Source: Desmodesmus armatus
Taxonomy: Eukaryota > Chlorophyta > Chlorophyceae > Sphaeropleales > Scenedesmaceae
Direction: 5' to 3'
Length of the DNA stretch: 64,000 nucleotides
Assembly: GCA_007449985.2 (NCBI GenBank)
Contig: VIIQ02000307.1
Location: forward strand, 17,802 to 81,801
The translations under genes and the position numbers were made by a program. The notes under the pieces were generated by a model. That model did not search any database. It was not told the DNA's origin and saw only the letters and a program-made list of their open reading frames with translations. Of the stretch, positions 22,883 to 34,600 are shown piece by piece (the stretch's first letter is position 1; the number at the start of each line of letters is the position of its first letter).

Positions 22883-25800
22883 CTAACGGCGCTCGCGGCG
22901 TGCGACGATGATCATGCACATGTACGTGATCATGTGCACGATGATCAGGTAGCTGAACAGGATGCCGAAGGTGTACTTGAAAGGCCTCACGAAGCCGTAG
23001 TAGTTGAGCACGGCATCCGCGTGTGCGACACAGTCAGCTCCTGGGCGGGAAAGGCCGTTGACCACGATGGGCATATTCAGGAAGCGGCTCTTGGGCAGCA
23101 TGGCCTTCAGGAAGTTGATTGAGCCCTGGTCAAGGCCCTGGTCACACTTGTAAGTCACACCGCCGAACTCCGTGATGGCGAGGCCCTCGAAAGCGTAGTA
23201 GAGGGCGCTGAGCCAGCGCAGGACGGTAAGCCACTGGAAGACGACCTCGGTGAATGTAATGAAGAAGTTGGACATCAGCAGCTGGACGGCGGTCCACACA
23301 ATGGACAACATGAAGGCAACGTCCTGGTTGGGGGCCAGGATGGCACAGCAGTGCAGCACCTGCGAGACGCGGCACAGGACGACGCTGTTAGATGCGTTTA
23401 TGTCAGGGGACGTGTCGGGGGATGAGGAACACAAAGCATGCCAGACATGTGTGGCACCGTGCGCAAGCAGCTGTCAACAGGGTTTTGGTCACCTGCTGGT
23501 ATTCTATCCCCGCGCTCTGTAGCCAGACCCACACACAATAGCCTGGCTTTGCAACCATCCACCCAGTGATGCAAAAGTGCCAAACAAACACACAGGGATG
23601 CTGTAGATGCCGTAAGGGTTCCATGCATGCTACCCATTTCACGCTCTATGCCAACACACCTGCACAGCGATGAGGGACAGCAGGGTGCTGACCACTCCGT
23701 TCTCCAGGATGAACCGGGTTCCAGGCCTGAGGCCTGCCATGCCATACACGGTGAAGCAGAACACCAGGGCGCTGATGATCTGGAAGGGCGTGGTGGCGGC
23801 GACCTTGGCGGCGTAGTAGGCGTGGGGCCGGTACAGCTTGGCAGAGGCGTCTGCAGGAACAGACAGCAGGAGAGCAGTGAGGCAAATGGTTCAGGGCTTT
23901 GAGTTGAGGTCACACAGGTGCACACATAACAGTGACGGCATGTGGAAGCAGCAGTAGGTCGATGCGCACTTTGAAGACACAAGGAACGGCTTGCATGCTA
24001 CCAGACCACGTACTGACCCCTTACTGCAACCATATATCCTGCCGCCACACTGCATGACACCTACTGGAGCCTGTGTACAGCCCACCTCAAAACACCTCAC
24101 TCCACCTATCACAGATATGATCTCAAAAAGGGCATCCTTCCTCACCCAACCTGCACCCTCCCTCCTCCCTCCCCCCCCCCCCCATGAACACTCTCCCACC
24201 CTCCACGGCCACACTCACCCGCAATGTAGAACTTCTTGTCAGCGCTGTACAGTGACATGCTGACGTAGGGCATCAGGCAGAAGAAGGACAGGATGTTGAA
24301 GGTCATGTTGAGGCGACCCCTGATACTGCTCGCGTCCGAGGCCATTCCATAGTACAGCAGGCCCATCAGGATGGCCACCCAGGCAAAGGTCATCGTGCGG
24401 CCTGCCACGTCAGCAGGGTTGCGTGTGATGGACAGCAACTCACGGCCGTAGCAGGAAGCGAACTGGCGCCACCAGCCGGTGGCCCACTTGCCCTGGCACT
24501 TTGCCTTGTGGGGTGCGTCCTGCAGCAGCGCCAGGGAGGGAGGGAATTAGGCAAACGCACAACGGGTCAGTTGATTTGATAGCCCTGTAGGTAGCTGCAC
24601 GCACTGCTTCAGCAAATGCAAGGTAGGGTTGGGAGGCGCGCGTGTGAATGTTTCATATGCACCATGAACGGCCATGAACGGGTACCAGTACTAGCTTGCG
24701 TGCCGCTTTGACGTGCTAGGTTATTGCTTGCGCTATCAGGCCCCCTGATACATGAACATGCGCACACAGGTCCACGCGCACACATGAATTCCATGTTATC
24801 CATGTACATGAACGCATGAACTGGATCAGACTCCTCACCAGTGCTCCATCCGTGACCACCGCCACGTCCTTGCAGGACTCCATGAGCTTGAGGTCACCCT
24901 GCAGACCACCATGGCTGCTGCACGTGTCGCTGGCATCGTAGCTGGCGCAGCTGCTGGCGCCCCCGATGCTGCGGATGTTGGTGGTGTTGGCACAGACCTC
25001 TGTGGTGCGGCGCAGTCCCACGAGCTGCTGCATGCGGGCCTGCACCTTCTGGCTGATGGTGCGCTGCCCGATCATGCTGTCGGGACCACCCTGGAAGGGA
25101 ATGAGGTTGGGGTCTGCGGAACAAAACAAATGAAGCACGCACACGGAAGATGTAAGCAAACGCAGCAATGGGCCTGCCCTTCAGCAAGTGCAGATGCTCA
25201 TGTGTGACCACAGGCAGCTTGTGCACCTTAGGCAGAAGGGAGATGTATGGCACAGTGCATTCAGGTGCGGCAGTTGCCTGTAAATGAACCAACAAAAGTT
25301 GGCATCTGTGTATATGTGCAGAAAGGGCTCTTGCACGGTAAACCGCCGCATCCACTTGGCTCTGCGATAGGCTCGTACCTGTCGTGTAGGAGCCCACAAA
25401 CACGTTGCTTGCGTGCTGCAGCTGCTCCATGGAGGTGATGGTGTGGCCGTAGAAGCGCTTGGGCTTGTGGAAGCCGATGGCGACGAGGTCGAGGGCCCAG
25501 TCGCTGGCAACACCGTGCTGTGTGGGGTCGTAGCTGTAGCCCTGGGTGGCGAACCAAGGCACCAGGTTCTCACGAAGGCCGTGGTACATCAGGCGGCCAC
25601 TGGCCAGCAGGGTCACCTGCAGGGGAGGGGGAGGAGGGGAGAGGGAAAGGGAAGGCAGGGTGGCAGAGAAGGTCAGCACACAGACATGGGCGCAGCCGGC
25701 GTTGGCACTGGATTATCAAGCTGTGCGGTATGCAGTGGCCAACAAGGGAGCGGTGCTGCTCACGGCCTGATCCAGAGGAGGTTCATGAAGGGTCCGCACT

Positions 25801-28395
25801 TACACAAGAGATTGGCTGGTGTTGCCTCGTGCTATTTGGCTGGCTGTTCATGAGGTGCCTTGGTTGTCAAGGCCGGCACTATTACACATAGAGCCGGCAT
25901 GACAACCAAGGCACGATCATGAACAGCCAGTCAAATAGCACATGCAACAGCAGCCAGTTTCGGACGGACTTCCCCCTGAGCTACCAGCAACTCACCCTGT
26001 CAAACATGCTCCAGATGGCAGAGCGTGGCTGGTGGATGGACGCAATCACCACGTGGCCGTTGTCCCTTGCCATGCGCTTCAGGTGGCCCATCACAGTCAG
26101 AGCCGCAAAGCTATCCAGCCCACTTGTCGGCTCGTCAAGGAAGACAATGCTAGGGGCCGCCAGGATGCCTGCTGCGATGGACAGCCTCTTTCGCTCTCCT
26201 CCAGACAGACCGCGGAGCATGAGGCCGCCGGGTAGGGTCCCTCCCACCATGGTCTTGGCCTTGTGCTTGAGGCCCATTGCGCTGAGGACCTCGGCCACGC
26301 GGGCCCTGCGCTCAAACTTGTCAAAGGTCTTGGGGAGGATGATGTCTGCGTAGAAGTTCATGGTCTCGTTCACGGTCATGGTGGCCACAAAGTTGTCCTC
26401 CTGTGGAGGGAGGGAGGATGGGGGAGAGGTACAGGGGCGGCGGCAGTCAGTGAGAGGGCGACAAGGAGGGCAAAGGGAACCATGTGTTGTGTGTACAAGA
26501 GGGAGGCAGGAGATGGGGTGACAAGGGGCGGGTGACAAGTTGTCCTCCTGTGGAGGCATGGGGGGTGGCAACAGGTACAGGGCGGTAGCAGGAGTTGGTG
26601 GAAGGAAACACAAGGCGGACGCGCAGTGTGTTCGCTGTCATGGGGGCGCCAGAGTTTGCCTTCTGTGCATGGCTATGGGGAGGGCGGCAGGGAGGGAAGT
26701 ACAGGACAGGCAACATGAGGAAGCAGTTGGTGAGAGGATAGGGAAGGATGGGTGGTAGGAGGTCACTGTCACAGTGGCAGAAGACAAGTCTCGCAAGGGT
26801 TGGGAGAGGGCAGGAAGGGCGAGAGGTACAAGGGGGCAACAGCAGGAAGCTTGATGCAGGGAAGGGCAGGAGAGGAGGAAAGCCTCTTTCTGTCAAATCG
26901 ACCAGAAATGTGACCTCATGTAAATGAGTTATATGGGCAGTGTGTGACAGGTGGTGAGAGGGGGGGTGCAGCAGCAACTGCGGGAAATTGTGTGTCAGTT
27001 GGCAAGGAGCAGAACATGTGCTTGTGGTGTGGCGTGGAACAGAGCTTGCATATCATAGAGCTTGTCCCAGGAGGCATCCATCAGCCAAGCCCTGCTGTTA
27101 GTTACATGTACATCTGCCAGCACCACCTGCACAAGCAGCAGCCCCAGTACGCAGCATTGCCTCCACCTCAAACAGCTGCTGATGCCTCGATCCCCGCATG
27201 TAACCACACCCATGTTCTGTACACTACATTGCTAACAGCCCCTAAGCAGCGTACAAAACCCCTGCTGCCCATTTTCGTTTTATGCCGCACCTGTGGCACG
27301 TATGCTGTCTTCCGGATGAAGCTGCTGCTTGCTGGCTGGCCGTCCACCAGCAGGAACCCGCTCAGGTTGCCCATGGACTTGCGCTGGGCCAGGATATCCA
27401 TCAGGGTGGACTTGCCTGCTCCAGAGGGACCCAGCAGCGCCTGCAGGACAAAGCGCAGGACAAAGTGCAGGACAAAGTTGAGGACACATGGGCACACAGG
27501 TGTGAGATGACTTAGAGAGCAGCAGGTTGCGCATGACTGAGCATGTGCTGGACGCTTGCAGCAAAGCGTGAGCTGAGCACCAAGGTGGGTGGAGATAGCT
27601 GAAGAGGTTTGAGAGTGTCCTGGGTGGGCTGCTGAGTGTGCTGGGTAAGACAGTAAGGCATGTCCTGGCTGACACAACCTGCATGCAGAGTGCTGGACTG
27701 CAACTGCTTGCCGGCTGCTTGGCTGTTGCAAGCTGCAAAGCGCACTGAAGCAAGCAGCAAGGCTTGTAGCATGCAGCTGGTGTGGGACCGTTGCTTCTGC
27801 CTGCGTGCAGCTGCTGTGTAGGCAGGGCTCACCTGCATCTCTCCTGCCAGTGCAGCACCCCACACATCCTGCAGGACCACGATCTTGCCATGGGAGCTGT
27901 TGTATGAGCAGCACAGTGCCTGCCACTCCAGGTGCACACGCTCCACCTTGGACTCCAGGCGCTCTGAGTGCACTGACTCTGTCTCATAAGCATCGCCCAT
28001 GGACTCAGGGTCGCATTGCACTGTGGCAGCAGCAGCAACACAGCACATGGCGGGTGTGAGCACAACATGGCCTTGCCGCACAGATGCGAGACGTGCGTGC
28101 GCAGGCCAAACTTACCAATTGTCTTCTCTTTGATAACGTTTGCGCCACTGTGGCTGACGACCTGACGCTGTGTAGCCTTGTCCAAGGTGAGCACAATCTC
28201 CTCGTTCCCCTCCTTGCACTCATCGTCCTCGCTGTTTCTGGCCTTGGGGAGCTTTTCGTTGGACAAACGTCTTCTTAAAGCGAAACGACGGCTGCTAGAG
28301 AGGAGGAACAGCTTCATAAAAAAGCCAAACGCGAACACATGCGCGAACACCACCACTGGTGCCCATAGGCTCACGATAGCTGTGCTTTGCACCAT
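22883..28395 (-). CDS. ABCG-family (white/brown type) half transporter
   Basis: ATP-driven exporter; plant relatives move lipids, cutin/wax precursors and terpenoids. Nine GT-AG exons with closing phases: 28395-28116, 28020-27833, 27440-27291, 26400-25996, 25616-25379, 25113-24839, 24519-24219, 23850-23660, 23359-22883; 834 aa. Order is nucleotide-binding domain then membrane domain, as in ABCG. Walker A is GPSGAGKST (about 160-168), signature LSGGERKR (271-278), Walker [13 protein letters not shown] and H-loop SIHQP (327-331). The membrane domain has about six hydrophobic segments from exon 7 on. Two oddities: a hydrophobic segment at residues 7-32 before the ATPase domain, which most ABCG half transporters lack, and a Cys-rich linker in exon 6 between the domains. 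The substrate cannot be told from sequence. Half transporters work as dimers. Confidence 0.95.
25815..25956. repeat. Near-perfect long inverted repeat (hairpin) in ABCG intron 4
   Basis: Left arm 25815-25877 and right arm 25893-25956 are reverse complements with few mismatches and small gaps, separated by about 15 bases. Long matches include GTGCTATTTG, GGCTGTTCATGA and GTGCCTTGGTTGTCA. The element is in the intron between ABCG exons 4 and 5. A transcript of either strand would fold into a stem of about 60 bp. It could be a fold-back element or a small-RNA precursor; nothing coding is seen in it. Confidence 0.9.
26388..26600. repeat. Copies of the ABCG exon 4 acceptor junction in intron 3
   Basis: The junction at 26400 (plus strand AGTTGTCCTCCTGTGGAGG) recurs at about 26532-26550, again followed by a GGTACAGGGGCGG-like block. 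More diverged copies of the GAGGTACA/GGCAACAG flank appear near 26690-26720 and 26820-26850. Only the copy nearest exon 4 joins in phase. Confidence 0.75.
27440..27482. repeat. Short repeats at the ABCG exon 3 acceptor
   Basis: The 12-base unit GCAGGACAAAGC (plus strand) is repeated three to four times directly upstream, in the transcript sense, of the exon 3 acceptor CTGCAG|GCG. Confidence 0.8.
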
Positions 28396-30349
28396 TTTGT
28401 GGGCTGGTGACTATGCCCCTGAGCTACTGTCTGCTGCCACTGGTGCGGAAGTTGCGGTGAGAACGAAACCAGGGCGGGAAAAGATGATGTGACGTGCTGA
28501 TTTTAGACAAAACCAGCAGTGTCAATGTGATGGGGAGGCTGATGCTTCGCTGGGGGGCTGAGAGGGCCGGGCCGGGTTGGAGTTGGGCTGGCCCCAAAGG
28601 TTTAGGGTTGGCCCGATGGAAAGGAAAATGGAAATGAAACACCGTGAGCCTTCCCGGTGTACGTTGTGAGCGAAGTGAGAGCGCAGGTTCTGGGAGAAGA
28701 GGGAGGGGCTCCCCGGCTCAGCCGCTCAAGAAAATGACTGACTGTCTTGCGTGATCTTGATAGCCAGCCAGAAGTAGTCCATTGCCTGTTTCATAATAAA
28801 TATCGGCATTGTATATAGCAATGAAACACGGTTCACCGCTGTTTGCGCGCCTCCGGATGGCGGGGGGATTTGTCACAAACTGCCAAATGCCTGAAGGAGC
28901 AAGCACAAACCATCATTGGTGAGTGGACGTAACCAGAAGGTGAAGGTGCAAGCTCACAAGCGCACGTGGGAGTAAGGGATTGAGGAGGCAAGAGCGGTAT
29001 TGAGAGTCAAATGGCAACACAATGCTGTTGGAAAAAGGCTTCTGGCCAACACATCGTCCAGCTATAAAGGGGCACAAGCGCATTTTGCGCAAGGTTGTTA
29101 CCTGCAGCATGTTGCATCCCTACTGCGTGGCAAGGGATTAAGTTAGAACCCTGAACTTAAACAACCAGACTGAATCTAAATCCAGGCTCCCAGATAACAC
29201 TTGGCTAGTTATCACTGTCTTTTCAAAAGGTCACTTGGTTACATGCATCAGCCTGAGGGCCACCCGACTCTGTGGCAGACACTAAAACCCTGGACACACA
29301 GGGGGGTCAAAGTCTGGGGCCTTGTGCTGGGCTCAACTAGGTCACTGTTGCTGTCCACAACCAACATCACTCCATGTTGTTGGCCCAGCAATCAACACAC
29401 TGTCAATTTAGTTGAACAACACAGGCTGAGCAGCTCTGCTGCAGGACATGACAGCCGTGGGGCAGGCAGTAACAAGCTGCGTGCAGCGGCCTTTGCAGCA
29501 TGTACACTAGGCAAGGTCCAGAACTGCTTACCCATCCATGCAAGCCTCCCCCACCAGCCCACAATCTCCTGGAAGCACACTGCAGTACAGGACAAAAAAC
29601 AACAAGATGGATGACACTCCACACACCTCAATTTCTATGCCATTCAGCGCTTTACGATGACCTCACTTTGCCGAACAAAACATCCAATGCCCTCTTTGAC
29701 CAATGCCCTCTGTGGGGGGTAATGTCTGCGGCATTGGTCAACCAGTGGTCAACACATTAAACTGCCGCTCAAAGCATACCAAACGCCAGCTGGGCGCAGG
29801 TTTCCAAACTGCCAGCAATGGGTGCTGCGCAAGCGATGATGCCAAGATCACACTGTGCATCTGCATTGCATGTGGTGTTGCCCCCCCCCCCCCAACACAC
29901 AGACACACCCATACGCAGTGACACCACAGGTACTTGGTGGCAGGCCGTACAGTCCAGTGACAAGTCATCCTGCTAGAACCAATGCCCAGGGTTGCGCAAG
30001 GGTACCACCCTACCCCTGACTGGGTGTGAAACTGGTGCCTGCAACACCCAACCTGATGCATACCTTACCCTCTCAGGCAAGCATTGCAACAAGATGATCA
30101 CGTCTCTGACACTCTCTGCGTCACATGTCAACCGCTGCCATGTGTGGCACAGCCAGCTTGGGGCTAGCTCACAGGGAAGCCACTGGCACAACTCCAGTGA
30201 CAACAGGAGGTAACATCCCCAGAACACATCAGTACAAGTGGCAGGTGTGCACCCACCAGCTTCCAAGACAGCAGAGAGTGCTCAGTACAAGTGGCAGGTG
30301 TGCACCTACCAGCTACAAGGACAGCAGCAGATGCTGCCCTCCATGCCAC

Positions 30350-30404
30350 TGACAGCAGAGGGCACTGTCCTTGAAAGTATGGAGGACAGCACCCTCTGCT
30401 GTCA
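30350..30404. repeat. Inverted repeat, 22-bp arms
   Basis: Arms 30350-30371 and 30383-30404 are reverse complements except for two adjacent positions, with an 11-base loop. Adjacent bases (CAAGGACAG near 30316 and CTGTCCTTG near 30366) add an alternative stem. Confidence 0.8.
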
Positions 30405-31244
30405 TGACAGCACCACAACATGTGCCATTGCAGCCTTGCACCCAGAGCCTGTGTTCAAACAAACCTGGCGCACATGGGCTCATCCTGCTGCATACAGCTC
30501 CTGGCACACCCCTCACATGTCTGCGCCCCAATGCTTAGCAGCTTCTGGTGCACCCCAACAAAGATGCGCAGCAGAGCAAGGGCGCCTGTGTGCAAAACAA
30601 ATGGTGGTGGACAGAATGGCAGAGGCATCACGGGGTACCACTGCCACCAAAAAACGACCACGATGTGCTCTGGCCCAGCGACACGCAGGCAGATGGGCAG
30701 CAAATACTACTGCGGCAGCAAACAGCACTGCGGCAGCTGACAGCACTGCGGCAGCAAAACAGAAGACATCAGCAACTGCTGCTTCCCCAGCAAAAGGACA
30801 ACCTGCAGCCATGCATGCAGTGAAGATGCATGGACAGCAAATTGCAGGCAGCAACAAAGGGGCTTCCTGTCCAAATCACCTGCGCAACTGTCTGCAACCC
30901 TGCACCACATTCTGCAACATGCTTGCAGAGATGGCATCGCAAACAGAATTCTCCAAGCAATCAGCCGCCAATGTGTGCGTGAGGGTGTCACACGTGGATG
31001 TGCTCAATGACACATGCAGGCCTCGACTGAGTCCACTGTATACACACCACTCACATGTACCAAACCTGCGCTGGCAAACTCAACCTGTCAACATGCACAA
31101 CAGGGTTGAACCCTGCACAACCCTGAGCGTACGGCCCATACTATACATGCACCTCGCAATACAATAGTAGTGCCTACAGCTGCTGCAGTGGCGTTCCTTC
31201 ACTTGTACCGACCAGCACGCCGTACGCAACCGTGGCACTACAAA

Positions 31245-31296
31245 TCTCCTGCGCAGAGGAAGTCTCTTGCGCAGAGGAAGTCTCTTGCACAGGAAG
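31245..31296. repeat. 18-bp tandem triplication
   Basis: Three units of TCTCTTGCGCAGAGGAAG, the first with small changes and the last shortened by two bases. Confidence 0.85.
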
Positions 31297-31697
31297 GGAC
31301 AAGCACTACAACACAAGCACACTGTGGCCACAACAACACTCAACCGACACACACGCAACACACTCTTCGAGGCTAGCCTATCACGTCATGATGACGAGGC
31401 ATCATCGTGACATGTACCTGCTGGATGCAACTCACATGTCAACACACACCGTCCATGGCACGGCCAAGCGCAAGGGTCCAACCCGCCAGCAGCACTACAA
31501 AGTACGCACGTGCGATGCATGCATACAACAAGCAACACATACTCCAGGGTGCCGGTTTGGTTTGCAACAGCAAGCAGGCAGCGATAGCAACAACAGCAAC
31601 AGCAACAGCAGCAAACAAACAGTGCTGCACACAAGACTGCAAACAAACCCATGCACTCTGCTCACAAATCCGCTCATGACTGCGCTCACAACTCCGC

Positions 31698-34600
31698 TCA
31701 AAACCATGTACACCCCGACTGCCAGTCTACCCCTGCTGCACAGGGCCTCAGGTGCAGCAGGCAACACTTCGACATTTGGTCGCCCCTGCCTGCTGCATGG
31801 GGCCGACAACGGCAGCCCAACACTGCAGCCCCCTGAGTGCGAGTCCTGGGAGGTGCAGGTGCCCGCTGCACCACAGGGCCAGAGACGCTGCTGCTCAGCA
31901 TCAACGCAGACTCACAGCTGTCCGTATACGGAGCTCCCTGCAGATACACAGAGCTGCACATGCTGCCGTCGCTGACCATATTGCTGCCGGTCAGCACAGT
32001 GCGCCCATCCTGCACCGCGCTAGCATCCTCATTTACACCACGGCAGGCGCCCAGCGCACTCGAAGCCCTGATTGGTGAGATGCTCACTAGCTGCTGGAGC
32101 CCCACACCCTTGCTGCCAGTGCGGCGGTGCACCACTGCTAGGGAGCTGGCACTGCTGCTGCTGGTAGTGTTTGCGCCGGTTGCAGCAGGGCTCGCCAAGC
32201 TGCTGCCGCCGCCGATGCTGCCACCGCCGCCGCTACTTTTGCGTTCAAAGCCGTTGGCCAGGTTTGGGGAGCAGACGCTCTGTGAGCCGTTGGGGACACA
32301 GGCAGCGGCCGTGGCGGCAGCGCGACAGCTTTTGCCGACGCTGCTGCCATCGCTGCTGCAGCAGCAGCAGGGTCTGGCGATGTGGAGGGGACAGTACCTG
32401 TGTCCGCTAGATCCCCAAAGTCATAGCTCATCGCAAAGGGAGACCTGCGCTGCGCCGAAGCAGCAACAGCGCCGGATTGCGGCAGCGCCGCCGCCGCAGC
32501 AACCGCCGCCGCAGATGCTGCCGCAGCTCGTTCATCAACAGGCTTGAGATGAGGCGTGATTTCCGCGCTTGCTGCCGCTGACGTAACGTCTGCTGGCGCT
32601 GCTCCTGCTGCTGCTTTCATACCGCTGGGCGACGCGCTGTGCTGTGCTCTGCTGGGCAAGCTAACAGCAGAACTGAGGTCAGCAGCTGCTGCCAGCTCGG
32701 TGACACTACTGCTGGCAGTACATCCCAAGCAGCAAACGACCCACCCCCGTGACCCCTGCTGCTGCTGCTGGGCTGATCCTGATCCTGCGGTGCTGCGTCC
32801 TGCTGCCGTCTGTCCTGCTGCCGCAGCTCTGACAGCAGCGCTTCTCGCGCCTGCAGCACCGACCGGCTGCTTGCCGCTGGTTTGCTGCTGCTGCCTGCGG
32901 TACCTGCCCCTCTGCTGCTGCTGGCAGCAGCAGCAGCGGCTGCGCCAGCAGCTGCCATGCGCCGGCCGCAGATGCAGCGTGGGATGTTGACGGGTTCTGC
33001 ACTGCCGCTGTCAGAATCTGCTGCGGATTCCGCTGAGGGCCCGGCCTCCCCTTCCCCTGCTCTTCCTCTTCGTCGCTCTGCTCATACCTGCAGCACCAAT
33101 CAGACAATCAGACGACACAGCAACACAGAGTGAGGAGCTGCAGACACTACCCTTGCTTGCTTGGTTGCCTGCCCAGTCACACCTGGGCACACACCACAGA
33201 AGCAATGCAGTACCTGGTAGCCCCTTTGTGGCTCATACAGCACTCAGACAAACTCAGCCCTGCTCAAACTTGCCGTGGTGCGACATGCCGCACAGTGTTT
33301 GCCGCAAGCTGCATGCAGCAGAGGCCATGTTGCTGGCATGTGCTGACGCATCACGCCCTCCCACCAACATGCCAACACACAGGCATGTCCTTGGTAGGAC
33401 CGCATGTCGCCGTAGGACAAATTCATGAGATGTTGAAGAAGTGCATGCATGTCTGCCATGTATCATGGACGCATGCCCAGCTGTTCAACACACCCCTCCT
33501 CACTTGGATTCTCTCCCAGCTGCTCACCTCACTGCCGAGGTCACACTATCACCCAGTGAGCGCAACTGGGGCCGGATCTGGTCCAGTGAGAGCTCAGCAT
33601 CATCTGCATCAAGGTCCTCTTCTTCCTCAGGGGATGGCGGACCAGCGGAGGAGCTGGGCCCCGCCCCTGCTGCCCCATTGGCTGGGAGTCGGGGCGCGGA
33701 GCGTCTGGCAGGAGGTACCTGCGCTTGCCCTCACGGCGCCGGCGCTGCACAGGTGGAGACAACAGCAGAAAGGGTAAAACAAGCTTGGGAAGGAAGCAGA
33801 ATTTGCTTATAAAAGTGCAACAGCTCGCTGTCACGTTGTAAACGTAGTAGATGCATTTCAGTGAAACGCGTCGGGGCGGCAGGGAGGGCGCTTGAAGGGA
33901 GCCGCATGTGCTGGCTGATGACACATACAGCTTAGCAGCATGACCCAAAGAGGTGCAACAAGCTGGTAGCTGTCCGTGGTCATGACCATGGCCATGGATG
34001 TCAGAACCCAGGCCATAAGTACTGTCATGCTCATGAACATGAACGAGCCCGCAGAACACTCTGGCCCAGAGCTGCCGCCCCAAGCAGGGTTTGAAATGTG
34101 AAAAAGTGGCAACAACCAGTGAAAGAGGCTTTCCTGAGTGATTCGCCAGCCCAGCACCCCCACAGTACCACTCACCCTCCTGCCGCTGCTTGTGCTGTTG
34201 CCGTCGTCCTCATCGGCCTCAGCTGCCGCGGCCTGCTTGCGCTTACGCCCTGCTGGATGGAAGAACCAAAGCGCTGCAGCGACTGCTGCACACACAGTCA
34301 CAGTGGCTGCGATTGCAATGCCAGCCGCCGCACCAGGCGACACTGCAGGCTGAGGAGCCATCTGCAAAGCACAGCAGCAACAGCACTTATTATGCGATCA
34401 TAGTGCAAGGTTTCAACCACACACCCTGTCAGCTGCAGACAAGTAGCAACCAACATCGCCCTGCTGCACAGACAGCCCAGGCCAACAACAAACAAGATGG
34501 GCAGGCGCGACAGACATCACTGCAAGGAGCCCGCACAGGAGATCATCATCAAAGCGATAGCCATGTAAACAGCTGCCCTGTAAACAGCAGCCCTGCAAAC

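Larger units (their letters stand above)
28396..31697. other. Intergenic, ABCG upstream region and 3' side of membrane-protein gene
   Basis: No exon with recognisable protein was found. A plus-strand open frame of about 300 codons runs from 30238 to 31167, but it lacks an ATG start, is Ala/Thr/Gln-rich where the DNA is a short GCAGCAAACA-type repeat, and matches nothing I know. The stretch also contains a 22-bp-arm hairpin at 30350-30404, an 18-bp triplication near 31245-31296 and a duplicated block around 30231-30330. Confidence 0.55.

Noticed and set aside
30238..31167. Plus-strand open frame of 309 codons
   Set aside because: Starts at GTG, has no ATG near the start, no domain, and its Ala/Thr part is a short tandem repeat. 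GC-rich DNA gives long chance frames.
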